The translations under genes and the position numbers were made by a program. The notes under the pieces were generated by a model. That model saw only the letters and a list, made by a program, of their open reading frames with translations. It was not told the origin of the DNA and did no database searches. From NCBI RefSeq assembly GCF_003634015.1, contig NZ_RBII01000001.1, positions 310,001 to 374,000 on the forward strand: DNA of 64,000 nucleotides, given 5' to 3'. Source of the stretch: Litorimonas taeanensis. Lineage in GTDB: Bacteria > Pseudomonadota > Alphaproteobacteria > Caulobacterales > Maricaulaceae. Shown here one piece after another: positions 1-7,640 of this stretch (position 1 is the first letter of the stretch; every line of letters begins with the position of its first letter).

Positions 1-1154
1 CAGCGTTATCCGAAGATTATGAGACAGCAGCCCCGTTATTCGAAGCTTTGCGTGAACCGACACAGGCGATAATGGAATCCACTCTTTCGTCTATCCGGTT
101 TTACGCGGCGTCTGGCCAGATTGAGAAAGCGGCTGAAATTGCCAACGCCTATGTTGATGATGCGAATATCGAAAGCGGCCCTATAACGACTTATGCAAAA
201 GCCTTGAAGGCGGGGCGAAGCATAGACAAACCGTTAAAACCAAATCAGCAACTTTCTTTGTCTTTGACGGACCCTGCTTATGAGTTTTTCTTACGCAATC
301 GCGCCGCTGATGCTGCCGAAGTCTATCTGCGGTTCGCTCTTCAGGTAGATTCAAAAAATGAAAAAGCGCAATTATGGCTGGCGCGTCTCTTGGAGGAAAC
401 TGATAGAGCTGATAATGCAATGGCAATTTATCAAAGCTTTGCAGATAGCTCACCTTATATTATTTCGGCCAGATTATCAGAAGCGAATATTTATTTTGAC
501 AGAGATGAAGACGATAAAGCGTTGAAAGTCTTGGAAGATGTAAATGCGAAACACGAAACCTTTGTAACGCGTGAAGCTTTGGGCCGCGCGCGATTTATAC
601 GCGAGAAGTTTGCTGAGGCTTTGCCTATTTACACCGCAATCATCGAGAGCATGAGCGATGAGGAATTGGCCAAAAATACACAACCGCTATATTTACGCGG
701 AATTGGGTATGAACGAACAGAGCAATGGAAAAAAGCAGAGGACGACTTTCTACGGGTGTTAGAAATTGAACCCGACAATTCAGACGCTTTGAATTATTTG
801 GGTTATACATGGGTGGACCGCGGTGAAAACTTGACGGAAGCCTTTGATATGATCCGTAAGGCCGTGGCTTTGGAGCCAGATAGTGGCGCCATCATTGATA
901 GCTTAGGTTGGGCTCACTTTAAGCTCGGAGAATATAAAGAAGCCAAAGTTCAGCTTGAAAAAGCGGTTGAGCTGTCGCCATCCTCGGCCACGATTATTGA
1001 TCATTTGGGCGACGTTTATTGGAAGTTAGGCCGATATCGCGAAGCAGGGTATCAGTGGGAGCGGGCCTTGATATATGATCCGACAGATGAGGAAAGAACG
1101 CGTATCCAGCAGAAATTAGAAACAGGATTGCCTTCTGTTTCATCCGCGCAATAA
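1..1154 (+). CDS. TPR-repeat protein, 5' end outside the window
   Basis: The frame is open from base 3 without interruption, so the gene starts left of the window; the TTG at 48 is only an internal Leu codon. The visible protein is a chain of degenerate tetratricopeptide repeats, clearest in the last third (for example DSLGWAHFKLGEYKEA and DHLGDVYWKLGRYREA). TPR arrays are protein-protein interaction scaffolds; similar alphaproteobacterial proteins often carry a signal peptide, but the N-terminus cannot be seen here. It ends 21 bases before the ATG of ispE and may share its transcript. No catalytic domain is visible. The TPR call is safe; the cellular role is unknown. Confidence 0.85.
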   Translation, partial: ALSEDYETAAPLFEALREPTQAIMESTLSSIRFYAASGQIEKAAEIANAYVDDANIESGPITTYAKALKAGRSIDKPLKPNQQLSLSLTDPAYEFFLRNRAADAAEVYLRFALQVDSKNEKAQLWLARLLEETDRADNAMAIYQSFADSSPYIISARLSEANIYFDRDEDDKALKVLEDVNAKHETFVTREALGRARFIREKFAEALPIYTAIIESMSDEELAKNTQPLYLRGIGYERTEQWKKAEDDFLRVLEIEPDNSDALNYLGYTWVDRGENLTEAFDMIRKAVALEPDSGAIIDSLGWAHFKLGEYKEAKVQLEKAVELSPSSATIIDHLGDVYWKLGRYREAGYQWERALIYDPTDEERTRIQQKLETGLPSVSSAQ

Positions 1155-1175
1155 CATACATATCTGTTGGCGATA

Positions 1176-2030
1176 ATGGCCCGTCAATCACAGTTTGATG
1201 CATCAGTTCTGGCGAGGGCCAAGATAAACTTGACCCTTCATGTCGGGCAGGCTTTCTCTGAGGGGGATTACCAAGGCTACCATCCTGTCGATAGCCTTGT
1301 AGTTTTTGCTGATTTTGGCGATTTATTACATTTTAATGCAGGAGAGCCCGAAGCGATACATATTACGGGGCCTTTTGCTGCGGGGTTACAGGCCGAACGG
1401 GATAACCTTGTCAGCCGCGCTCTAGGCAACACAAAGGCAGGTTCTCAAATCATTACCTTAGAAAAAAACATACCTGTCTCAGCGGGGTTAGGGGGAGGCA
1501 GCGCGAATGCCGCCGCCATATTGCGTTTTTTCGATCCCAAGGGAGAGGCCTCAGCCATACAGTTGGGGGCGGATGTGCCTGTTTGCCGCCTTTCTGAAAC
1601 AGCGCTCATGCAGGGTATTGGAGAGCGGGTCACACCAATAGCAGGAAAAGGTCAGGTTCATGCCGTTCTCGTTAATCCGGGGGTGGCTGTATCTACCTCT
1701 GAAATTTTCAAGGCTTTCGATTCTGTTTCGCATCAGCCGCAGCCCTTACCAAGCCTCACGACAGGGACGCTATTGGAGTGCGCGAGAGCAGGCCGAAATG
1801 ACCTTGAGCCGATTGCCATAAAACTTGCGCCTGTCATCTCAGAGGTTTTATCCGCTTTGGCGCAAACATCTGGCTGTGAACTTGCCCGTATGAGCGGGAG
1901 CGGCGCGACTTGTTTTGGTTTATACCCTGATGAAGAGTCCGCTGAAAATGGAGCTAAGGTACTGAAAGGGCTGCATACAAATTGGTGGGTGCGGTCTTGC
2001 CTTTTGGGTGATGACGATACAAACCCTTAA
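1176..2030 (+). CDS. ispE: 4-diphosphocytidyl-2-C-methyl-D-erythritol kinase
   Basis: GHMP-family kinase of the MEP isoprenoid pathway; it phosphorylates CDP-methylerythritol with ATP in the cytoplasm. The N-terminal ARAKINLTLHV holds the conserved Lys, PVSAGLGGGSANAA is the ATP-binding glycine loop, LGADVPVC holds the catalytic Asp, and MSGSGATCFGLY is the C-terminal GHMP motif. I prefer ATG 1176 over the in-frame TTG at 1167; neither has a clear ribosome binding site. Only 17 residues lie between GGGSANAA and GADVPV, where E. coli IspE has about 26, so a helical segment is shortened. A prenyl diphosphate synthase downstream at 3142-4158 fits an isoprenoid neighbourhood. Confidence 0.93.
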   Translation: MARQSQFDASVLARAKINLTLHVGQAFSEGDYQGYHPVDSLVVFADFGDLLHFNAGEPEAIHITGPFAAGLQAERDNLVSRALGNTKAGSQIITLEKNIPVSAGLGGGSANAAAILRFFDPKGEASAIQLGADVPVCRLSETALMQGIGERVTPIAGKGQVHAVLVNPGVAVSTSEIFKAFDSVSHQPQPLPSLTTGTLLECARAGRNDLEPIAIKLAPVISEVLSALAQTSGCELARMSGSGATCFGLYPDEESAENGAKVLKGLHTNWWVRSCLLGDDDTNP

Positions 2031-2035
2031 AACTT

Positions 2036-3145
2036 ATGACGGAAGCACTTTGGATACATCTTTGGCCTGTGATTAACTTAGCTGGACTTGGTTTTTTCAC
2101 AAGCCTTGGGGTGACGGGGTTTATGGTTTTTGCGGGGCTTGGTGACACACCCAACGCTCGAAGCAATCATAAGCATGTCACGCCCAGTTGCGGCGGCGTG
2201 GGTCTGGTGGCGGCTTTTGGCGTGTGTAGTCTAGCTTTAGTTTTGATTCATCCCCAGCTTTTGGGCGCTATGCCGCTCACCTTTGCTAAAATTCTCAGTC
2301 TAGTTTTTGCTGTAGCTGCGCTGGGTTTGTGCGATGATTTATTTGAGTTCTCAGCACGGTTTAAATTTGCCTTGATGATTTTACTCTCAGCACTTGGGGT
2401 GAGCTGTGTAGGCTATCCATCGGCCTTGCCTCTAGGAGACAGTGTCATACCACTGCCGCCATTTATTGGGTTTTGGGGTGCGGTCTTATGGGTGTTTGTT
2501 GTCATAAATGCTGTCAATTTTATTGACGGAGCAAATGGTTTGATGGCCAATACATTGATAATACCGTGTCTGGCGCTCGGCTTTATTGGCCTTAGTTCTG
2601 GTTCCGTAGTAGCGGCCTTTCTCTGTGGGGCGCTGTTCGTCGGCTTACTCGGCTTTTTACCTTATAATATGCGGAGTAAAGCCGCCATATTTTGCGGAGA
2701 TACAGGCGCTTTATTAGCAGGGTATGTTTTCGCCTTAGCCGGCTTAGCCGTTATCCATGCCGAGGACGGGGCGAACCTCGTCTATTTTGTACCACTCTTG
2801 ATTTTGCCGATATTGGCTGATGTTTTACTGACTTTATTATGGCGGGCAAAACGCCGAAAGAACCTCTTAGCACCGCATAAAGAGCACCTCTTTGCCCGTA
2901 TTCTTTCAATGGGCGTGGGGCATATGCAGATTACTTGGGTCTATGGATTTTTGACGCTGCTCTTTGCCAATATTGCCGTTTTTGGTGTGCAGTCCGGTTA
3001 TATCCGGTCGCCTTTTTATATCGGCTTTTTTGTTGTGGTCATGGCGGCGGCCTATTTTATCGTAGGCCGTCTTATCGAAAAGGCTGATGCGGGAAGCGAA
3101 ATACCTGCACCTACGCATAGCGCAGATAAAGCGAGTTCAGATTAA
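2036..3145 (+). CDS. Glycosyltransferase family 4 (WecA/MraY-type) membrane protein
   Basis: Polytopic membrane enzyme of the polyprenyl-phosphate N-acetylhexosamine-1-phosphate transferase family. These enzymes move a sugar phosphate from a UDP-sugar to undecaprenyl phosphate, the first step of O-antigen, teichoic acid or capsule synthesis. Supporting motifs are CGGVGLV near residue 50, LGLCDDLFEF (paired Asp), NAVNFIDGANGLMA, IFCGDTGALLAGY and the basic loop PHKEHLFARI. About ten hydrophobic segments are present. It starts five bases after ispE and its stop overlaps the convergent prenyl synthase stop by four bases. The sequence fits WecA/TagO-like enzymes better than MraY of the mur pathway, and no mur genes are adjacent. 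The exact sugar cannot be read from sequence. Confidence 0.85.
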   Translation: MTEALWIHLWPVINLAGLGFFTSLGVTGFMVFAGLGDTPNARSNHKHVTPSCGGVGLVAAFGVCSLALVLIHPQLLGAMPLTFAKILSLVFAVAALGLCDDLFEFSARFKFALMILLSALGVSCVGYPSALPLGDSVIPLPPFIGFWGAVLWVFVVINAVNFIDGANGLMANTLIIPCLALGFIGLSSGSVVAAFLCGALFVGLLGFLPYNMRSKAAIFCGDTGALLAGYVFALAGLAVIHAEDGANLVYFVPLLILPILADVLLTLLWRAKRRKNLLAPHKEHLFARILSMGVGHMQITWVYGFLTLLFANIAVFGVQSGYIRSPFYIGFFVVVMAAAYFIVGRLIEKADAGSEIPAPTHSADKASSD

Positions 3146-4158
3146 CTAATACGATCAACAACAAAATCAGCCAGTTCAGCAAGCGTATCGCGCCACGGGC
3201 TCGGTTTAAAGATAGCTAAGGCTTCTCTGGCTTCGCGAGATTTTTGACGCGCTAAATCCATAGTGCTTTGCAATGCGCCGGCTTTGCGTAAATATGAAAC
3301 GGCAATTTCCAGATCGACGGGTTCTTGATTGTGATCCACGATGACGCGTCGCCAAAAGGCTGTTTCTTCTTCAGAAGCTGTTTGTAGGGCCCTGATGACG
3401 GGGAGTGTCATTTTACCCTCACGGAAATCATCACCGACAGACTTGCCAAGCGCGCTTTCAAGCCCGCCATAATCAAGGGCGTCATCCACCAATTGAAAGG
3501 CAAGGCCAAGTTTCAATCCGTAATCGCGCAACGCGTCTCGTTCTTCGGTGGGCCGTTCGGCAATGACAGGGGCGACTTCGGTTGAAGCCGCAAATAAGGC
3601 AGCGGTTTTGGCCTGAATAACGGCCATATAGGCGTCTTCAGACATTTGTAGGTCTCTAAGGGCGGCGAGCTGTTGCACTTCGCCTTCTGCAATGACGGAG
3701 GAAGCATTAGATAATATCCCCAAGGCTTCCATAGAGCCCGTTTCGACCATCAAATTAAAAGCACGTGCAAAGAGAAAGTCTCCGACCAAAATCGAGGCAG
3801 AATTTCCCCAAATTAAGTTGGCGGGTTTCTTCCCTCGGCGCAGAGCGCTTTCATCGACTACATCGTCATGCAGTAATGTGGCCGAGTGTATGAATTCCAC
3901 AGCGGCGGCAAGCTTGTGGTGGTTTACACCCTCATATCCGCAAAGTGCGGCTGTCGATACGGTCAAGAGGGGCCTTAGACGTTTTCCGCCCGCGCCCACT
4001 AAATGTTGGGCAAGATTTGGAATAAGGCCGACGGGGCTCTGCATTTTTTCAAGGATAATGGCATCGACAGCGGCCATATCTTTGCGCGCTAAATTCCACA
4101 AAATCTCTGCGGGACTTTTCGCGGGGACTGTCTTTTGAATTGTGGCAGTTGCGTTCAC
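3142..4158 (-). CDS. ispB: Polyprenyl diphosphate synthase (octaprenyl/solanesyl type)
   Basis: Trans-isoprenyl diphosphate synthase that extends farnesyl diphosphate with isopentenyl diphosphate to make the quinone side chain. The first Asp-rich motif is LLHDDVVDESALRRGKKPAN and the second is LVDDALDYGG. GGKRLRPLL near the N-terminus binds substrate diphosphate. At 338 residues it matches the long-chain IspB/SdsA class. It is convergent with the glycosyltransferase (stops overlap by four bases) and divergent from the DUF2007 gene. The chain length made cannot be told from sequence alone, so the symbol is by family resemblance. Confidence 0.88.
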   Translation of the reverse strand: MNATATIQKTVPAKSPAEILWNLARKDMAAVDAIILEKMQSPVGLIPNLAQHLVGAGGKRLRPLLTVSTAALCGYEGVNHHKLAAAVEFIHSATLLHDDVVDESALRRGKKPANLIWGNSASILVGDFLFARAFNLMVETGSMEALGILSNASSVIAEGEVQQLAALRDLQMSEDAYMAVIQAKTAALFAASTEVAPVIAERPTEERDALRDYGLKLGLAFQLVDDALDYGGLESALGKSVGDDFREGKMTLPVIRALQTASEEETAFWRRVIVDHNQEPVDLEIAVSYLRKAGALQSTMDLARQKSREAREALAIFKPSPWRDTLAELADFVVDRIS

Positions 4159-4264
4159 GCGGTATTGGCCTTCTCTGAATTAGCCTTATATGTAGTCTGC
4201 ACAAGCCTCTGTAACAAGCGTTTTGATGTCACAGATAACAGCTAAGTGATGAAAAGAGAGCGTT

Positions 4265-4486
4265 ATGATTGCGATTATCAAGACCCCGAACCCTGCGACT
4301 ATCAGCTTTGCAGAAGCAATTTTAAAAGAGGCTAGCATAGATTGTTATATTATGGATCAGAATATGTCTGTCCTAGAGCCCGGGATTATGATTCCCAAAC
4401 GCTTAATGGTGATAAAGGATGACGAAGCGGCAGCTAGACGGGCGCTAATGCTAGCGGGATTAGAAAAGGAACTCGTGCAGCCTTAA
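4265..4486 (+). CDS. DUF2007 small putative signal-transducing protein
   Basis: 73-residue protein that resembles the DUF2007 family: a small alpha/beta fold starting MIAIIKTPNPATISFAEAIL, followed by a strand-rich middle and DDEAAARRALMLAG. An AAGAGAG ribosome binding site lies shortly upstream of the ATG. Members are thought to be PII-like or ACT-like small regulatory proteins, but no partner or ligand is established. It begins about 100 bases from the divergent prenyl synthase start and ends just before glyQ, so it may be co-transcribed with glyQS. Confidence 0.75.
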   Translation: MIAIIKTPNPATISFAEAILKEASIDCYIMDQNMSVLEPGIMIPKRLMVIKDDEAAARRALMLAGLEKELVQP

Positions 4487-4525
4487 ACCTTGAATCAAAT
4501 GCGCTTTGCGCTAAACACCCTTCCC

Positions 4526-5458
4526 ATGACGAACTCGACAAAACCGCTCTCTTTTCAGGGCCTGATCCTTACCCTTCAAAATTACTGGGCCGAGCAGGGC
4601 TGTGTGATATTACAGCCATTTGACACAGAGGTCGGAGCCGGGACGTTACACCCCGCGACTGTACTGCGTTCATTGGGGCCAAAGCCTTGGAATGTGGCTT
4701 ATGTACAGCCTTCACGTCGCCCCGCCGATGGCCGCTATGGTGACAACCCAAACCGCCTTCAGCATTACTATCAATTCCAAGTCATCATGAAGCCGAACCC
4801 AGCCAATTTACAAGAGCTATATCTTGGCTCTCTTGATGCTATTGGCATTGACCGCGATCTGCATGATATCCGTTTTGTGGAGGATGATTGGGAAAACCCA
4901 ACTGTGGGCGCCTGGGGTCTTGGGTGGGAAGTTTGGTGTGATGGTATGGAGGTTAGTCAATATACCTATTTCCAACAGGTTGGCGGCCTTGATCTGGACC
5001 TTGTGTCTGGTGAGTTGACCTATGGGCTAGAACGTCTTGCCATGTATGTGCAAGGCGTCGAAAATGTTTACGACCTTGTCTTTACCGAAGCGAATGAGAA
5101 AAACGGAACGCCTGAAGTGCTTTATGGCGATGTGTTCCATCAGAACGAAGTACAGCAATCGACATATAATTTTGAATATTCTGATACTGAGAAAGTGTTG
5201 GAGAAATTCAAATTCGCTGAGGCCGAATGTAAATACCTCTTGAACTTGCCAAAACCGCTTCCGCTCCCCGCTTATGAGCATGCGCTCAAGGCGTCGCATC
5301 TGTTCAACTTACTTGATGCGCGCGGCGTCGTCTCGCCGACCCAGAGACAAGAATATATTAAACGCGTGCGCGACCTCGCCAAAGGCTGCGCCGAGGCACA
5401 TGTCGCCGTAGAAGCCACAGTGAAAGACAAAGCTTGGTCTGAAAAGGCAGGAGCATAA
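4526..5458 (+). CDS. glyQ: Glycine--tRNA ligase alpha subunit
   Basis: Catalytic alpha subunit of the bacterial alpha2beta2 glycyl-tRNA synthetase, which activates glycine and charges tRNA-Gly. The near-invariant family segments are all present: [55 protein letters not shown], and the active-site region [21 protein letters not shown] chose ATG 4526 ([13 protein letters not shown]) because homologs begin about ten residues before the FQxLIL motif. A TTG at 4490 and an ATG at 4499 would give longer versions. It is followed two bases later by glyS, which supplies the beta subunit. Confidence 0.96.
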   Translation: MTNSTKPLSFQGLILTLQNYWAEQGCVILQPFDTEVGAGTLHPATVLRSLGPKPWNVAYVQPSRRPADGRYGDNPNRLQHYYQFQVIMKPNPANLQELYLGSLDAIGIDRDLHDIRFVEDDWENPTVGAWGLGWEVWCDGMEVSQYTYFQQVGGLDLDLVSGELTYGLERLAMYVQGVENVYDLVFTEANEKNGTPEVLYGDVFHQNEVQQSTYNFEYSDTEKVLEKFKFAEAECKYLLNLPKPLPLPAYEHALKASHLFNLLDARGVVSPTQRQEYIKRVRDLAKGCAEAHVAVEATVKDKAWSEKAGA

Positions 5459-5460
5459 TC

Positions 5461-7584
5461 ATGGCTGAATTATTATTTGAAATCTTCTGTGAAGAAATTC
5501 CAGCCCGTATGCAGGTTCGCGCCGGTGAAGATTTATCCAAGGCGCTGACAGACGGAATGAAAAAAGCAGGGCTGTCTGTTGAGGCCGTACAGGTCATGAC
5601 GGGGCCGCGCCGTTTAGTGTTTGCCGCGGACGTGCCGCTGCGCTCGCCGGATGTTTCTGAAGAACGTAAAGGGCCACGTGTTGGCTCACCTGAAAAAGCT
5701 TTGGCGGGCTTCCTGCGGGGGGCTGGGCTTTCGGATATATCCGAAGCGGAAATCCGTATAGACCCTAAAAAGGGTGAGTTTTATGTCGCTATCTTGAACA
5801 GTGAAGGGCGCGATACAAAAGATATATTGGCCGAGCTTATTCCTGATGTGATGCAAAATTTCCCTTGGCCAAAGAGTATGAAATCGGGGGCCTCAACTTT
5901 CCGATGGGTGCGGCCATTACAAAGCTTGTTGTGCCTATTAAATGGAGAGGTTGTGCCTTTCGAGGTTGGCGGAATTAATTCTGGCGATGTGACTGAAGGC
6001 CATAGAAAGCATGGCAAGGGGCCATTTAAAATCAGTGGCTTAGACTCTTTTGTTAACTTGCTCGAAAATGAAGGTCATGTTGTTCTTTCTGCGGAAAAAC
6101 GCAAAGATATAATTTTGACTGCGGCGCGCAAAGCTTGTGATGATAAAGGTTTGGAACTGGTTGAAGATGAGGGTTTATTGAACGAAGTTGCGGGTCTGGC
6201 AGAATGGCCTGTGGTGATTTTGGGCGATATGGATCCGAGCTTTTTGGAATTGCCTAGCGAAGTTATTCGTCTGTCTATGCGGACGCATCAAAAGTATTTT
6301 GCTGTCCGTAATCCCAAGATGGGCGAACTCGCGCCGCACTTTATCGTGGTCGCAAATCAAGCGGCCCCTGATGGCGGGAAAGCCATAGCGGCCGGTAACT
6401 CACGCGTCTTGTCAGCGCGTCTGGCCGATGCGCAATTCTTCCAATCCGAAGACGCTAAGAAAAACCTCGAAGACTATTACGAAAAACTCGACACGGTTGT
6501 GTTTCATAAGAAGCTCGGTTCTATCAAAGATAAGGCTGAACGGGTCGCGGCGCTCGCGCGTGAACTCGCGCCGATTGTTGGAGCCGATGCTGAGAAAGCC
6601 GAAAAAGCGGCCAAGCTCGCCAAGTGCGATTTGGTCACGAATATGGTTGTCGAGTTTACCTCGCTCGAAGGGCAAATTGGTCGCTTGATGTATGAACGCG
6701 AAGGCGGCGATAAAGACATCGCGATGGCTATCGAAGATCACTATAAACCCAAAGGGCCAAGTGACGATGTGCCAACAAACCCTGTCGCTGTGGCTGTTGC
6801 GCTTGCCGACAAACTCGACACGCTCGTTGGCTTTTGGGCGATTGATGAGAAGCCGACGGGGAGTAAAGATCCCTTTGCACTACGACGTGCGGCCTTAGGG
6901 GTAGTGCGGATTATTTTAGAGAATGATGTTCGAGTAAAGATTTCAAACGCGATTCTGCGGGCAGATGTGAAAAAGTATGAAGGGGCGCTTCGGTGGGACG
7001 AGGGATTTACTGGCGATCCTTCAACAATTGATTTACTGTTAATAGATTCCGTATCTCCCGATCTCTTTTCATTCATCGCCGACCGCCTCAAAGTTTACCT
7101 CAAAGACAAAGGTATTCGTCATGACCTTATCGACGCAGTCTTCGCGCCCAAGGAAAATGGGGAACGCGAAGATGACCTCGTCGCTATCGTCAACCGAGTC
7201 ACGGCGCTCCAAAAATTCTTGTCTACGGACGAGGGTGAAAACCTGCTCGCGGGATATAAGCGGGCGGCGAATATTTTGAAGGCTGAAGCCAAGAAGGGCG
7301 ATTTGCCAGAGGGCGCGCCGAATCGTCCCGATGACGCCTATGGGGCGGCGCTTTATGACGCTTTACAATCATCTTCGAAATCCATCACAGCGGCGCTCGA
7401 AACCGAAGATTTTGACAAAGCCATGTTCGCTCTCGCAGAACTCCGAGCGCCAATTGATGATTTCTTCACCAATGTCCAAGTTATTTCCGATGACATCGCT
7501 GTCAGAGAAAACAACCTTCGACTTTTACGTTTAATTCGTGATACGTCGCGGCAGATTGCGGATTTTGAAGCGATTAATGGGTAA
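5461..7584 (+). CDS. glyS: Glycine--tRNA ligase beta subunit
   Basis: Beta subunit of tetrameric glycyl-tRNA synthetase. It carries the tRNA-binding and HD-like domains and is needed for charging. It opens with MAELLFEIFCEEIPARMQ, the family signature, and contains RTHQKYFAV and an HD-like region ending in the DALR-type anticodon-binding C-terminus. At 707 residues it is close to the usual 690-700. AGGAG eight bases upstream of the ATG is a good ribosome binding site and overlaps the end of glyQ, which suggests translational coupling and equal subunit supply. A 7-bp hairpin follows at 7596-7614. Confidence 0.96.
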   Translation: MAELLFEIFCEEIPARMQVRAGEDLSKALTDGMKKAGLSVEAVQVMTGPRRLVFAADVPLRSPDVSEERKGPRVGSPEKALAGFLRGAGLSDISEAEIRIDPKKGEFYVAILNSEGRDTKDILAELIPDVMQNFPWPKSMKSGASTFRWVRPLQSLLCLLNGEVVPFEVGGINSGDVTEGHRKHGKGPFKISGLDSFVNLLENEGHVVLSAEKRKDIILTAARKACDDKGLELVEDEGLLNEVAGLAEWPVVILGDMDPSFLELPSEVIRLSMRTHQKYFAVRNPKMGELAPHFIVVANQAAPDGGKAIAAGNSRVLSARLADAQFFQSEDAKKNLEDYYEKLDTVVFHKKLGSIKDKAERVAALARELAPIVGADAEKAEKAAKLAKCDLVTNMVVEFTSLEGQIGRLMYEREGGDKDIAMAIEDHYKPKGPSDDVPTNPVAVAVALADKLDTLVGFWAIDEKPTGSKDPFALRRAALGVVRIILENDVRVKISNAILRADVKKYEGALRWDEGFTGDPSTIDLLLIDSVSPDLFSFIADRLKVYLKDKGIRHDLIDAVFAPKENGEREDDLVAIVNRVTALQKFLSTDEGENLLAGYKRAANILKAEAKKGDLPEGAPNRPDDAYGAALYDALQSSSKSITAALETEDFDKAMFALAELRAPIDDFFTNVQVISDDIAVRENNLRLLRLIRDTSRQIADFEAING

Positions 7585-7595
7585 ATTATTTCTAC

Positions 7596-7614
7596 TCTCT
7601 TTGTTAAAAAGAGA
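7596..7614 (+). other. Small AT-rich hairpin between glyS and ppdK
   Basis: TCTCTTT pairs with AAAGAGA across a five-base loop. There is no T-run afterwards on the plus strand, so it is a poor intrinsic terminator. It may be an mRNA 3' end stabiliser or a processing site. Confidence 0.4.
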
Positions 7615-7640
7615 AAAAAGTGCAGAATAGGCGTAATTCG

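Noticed and set aside
3692-4138. A 148-codon frame opposite the prenyl synthase gene
   Set aside because: Fully antisense to a clear enzyme gene, with no independent support.
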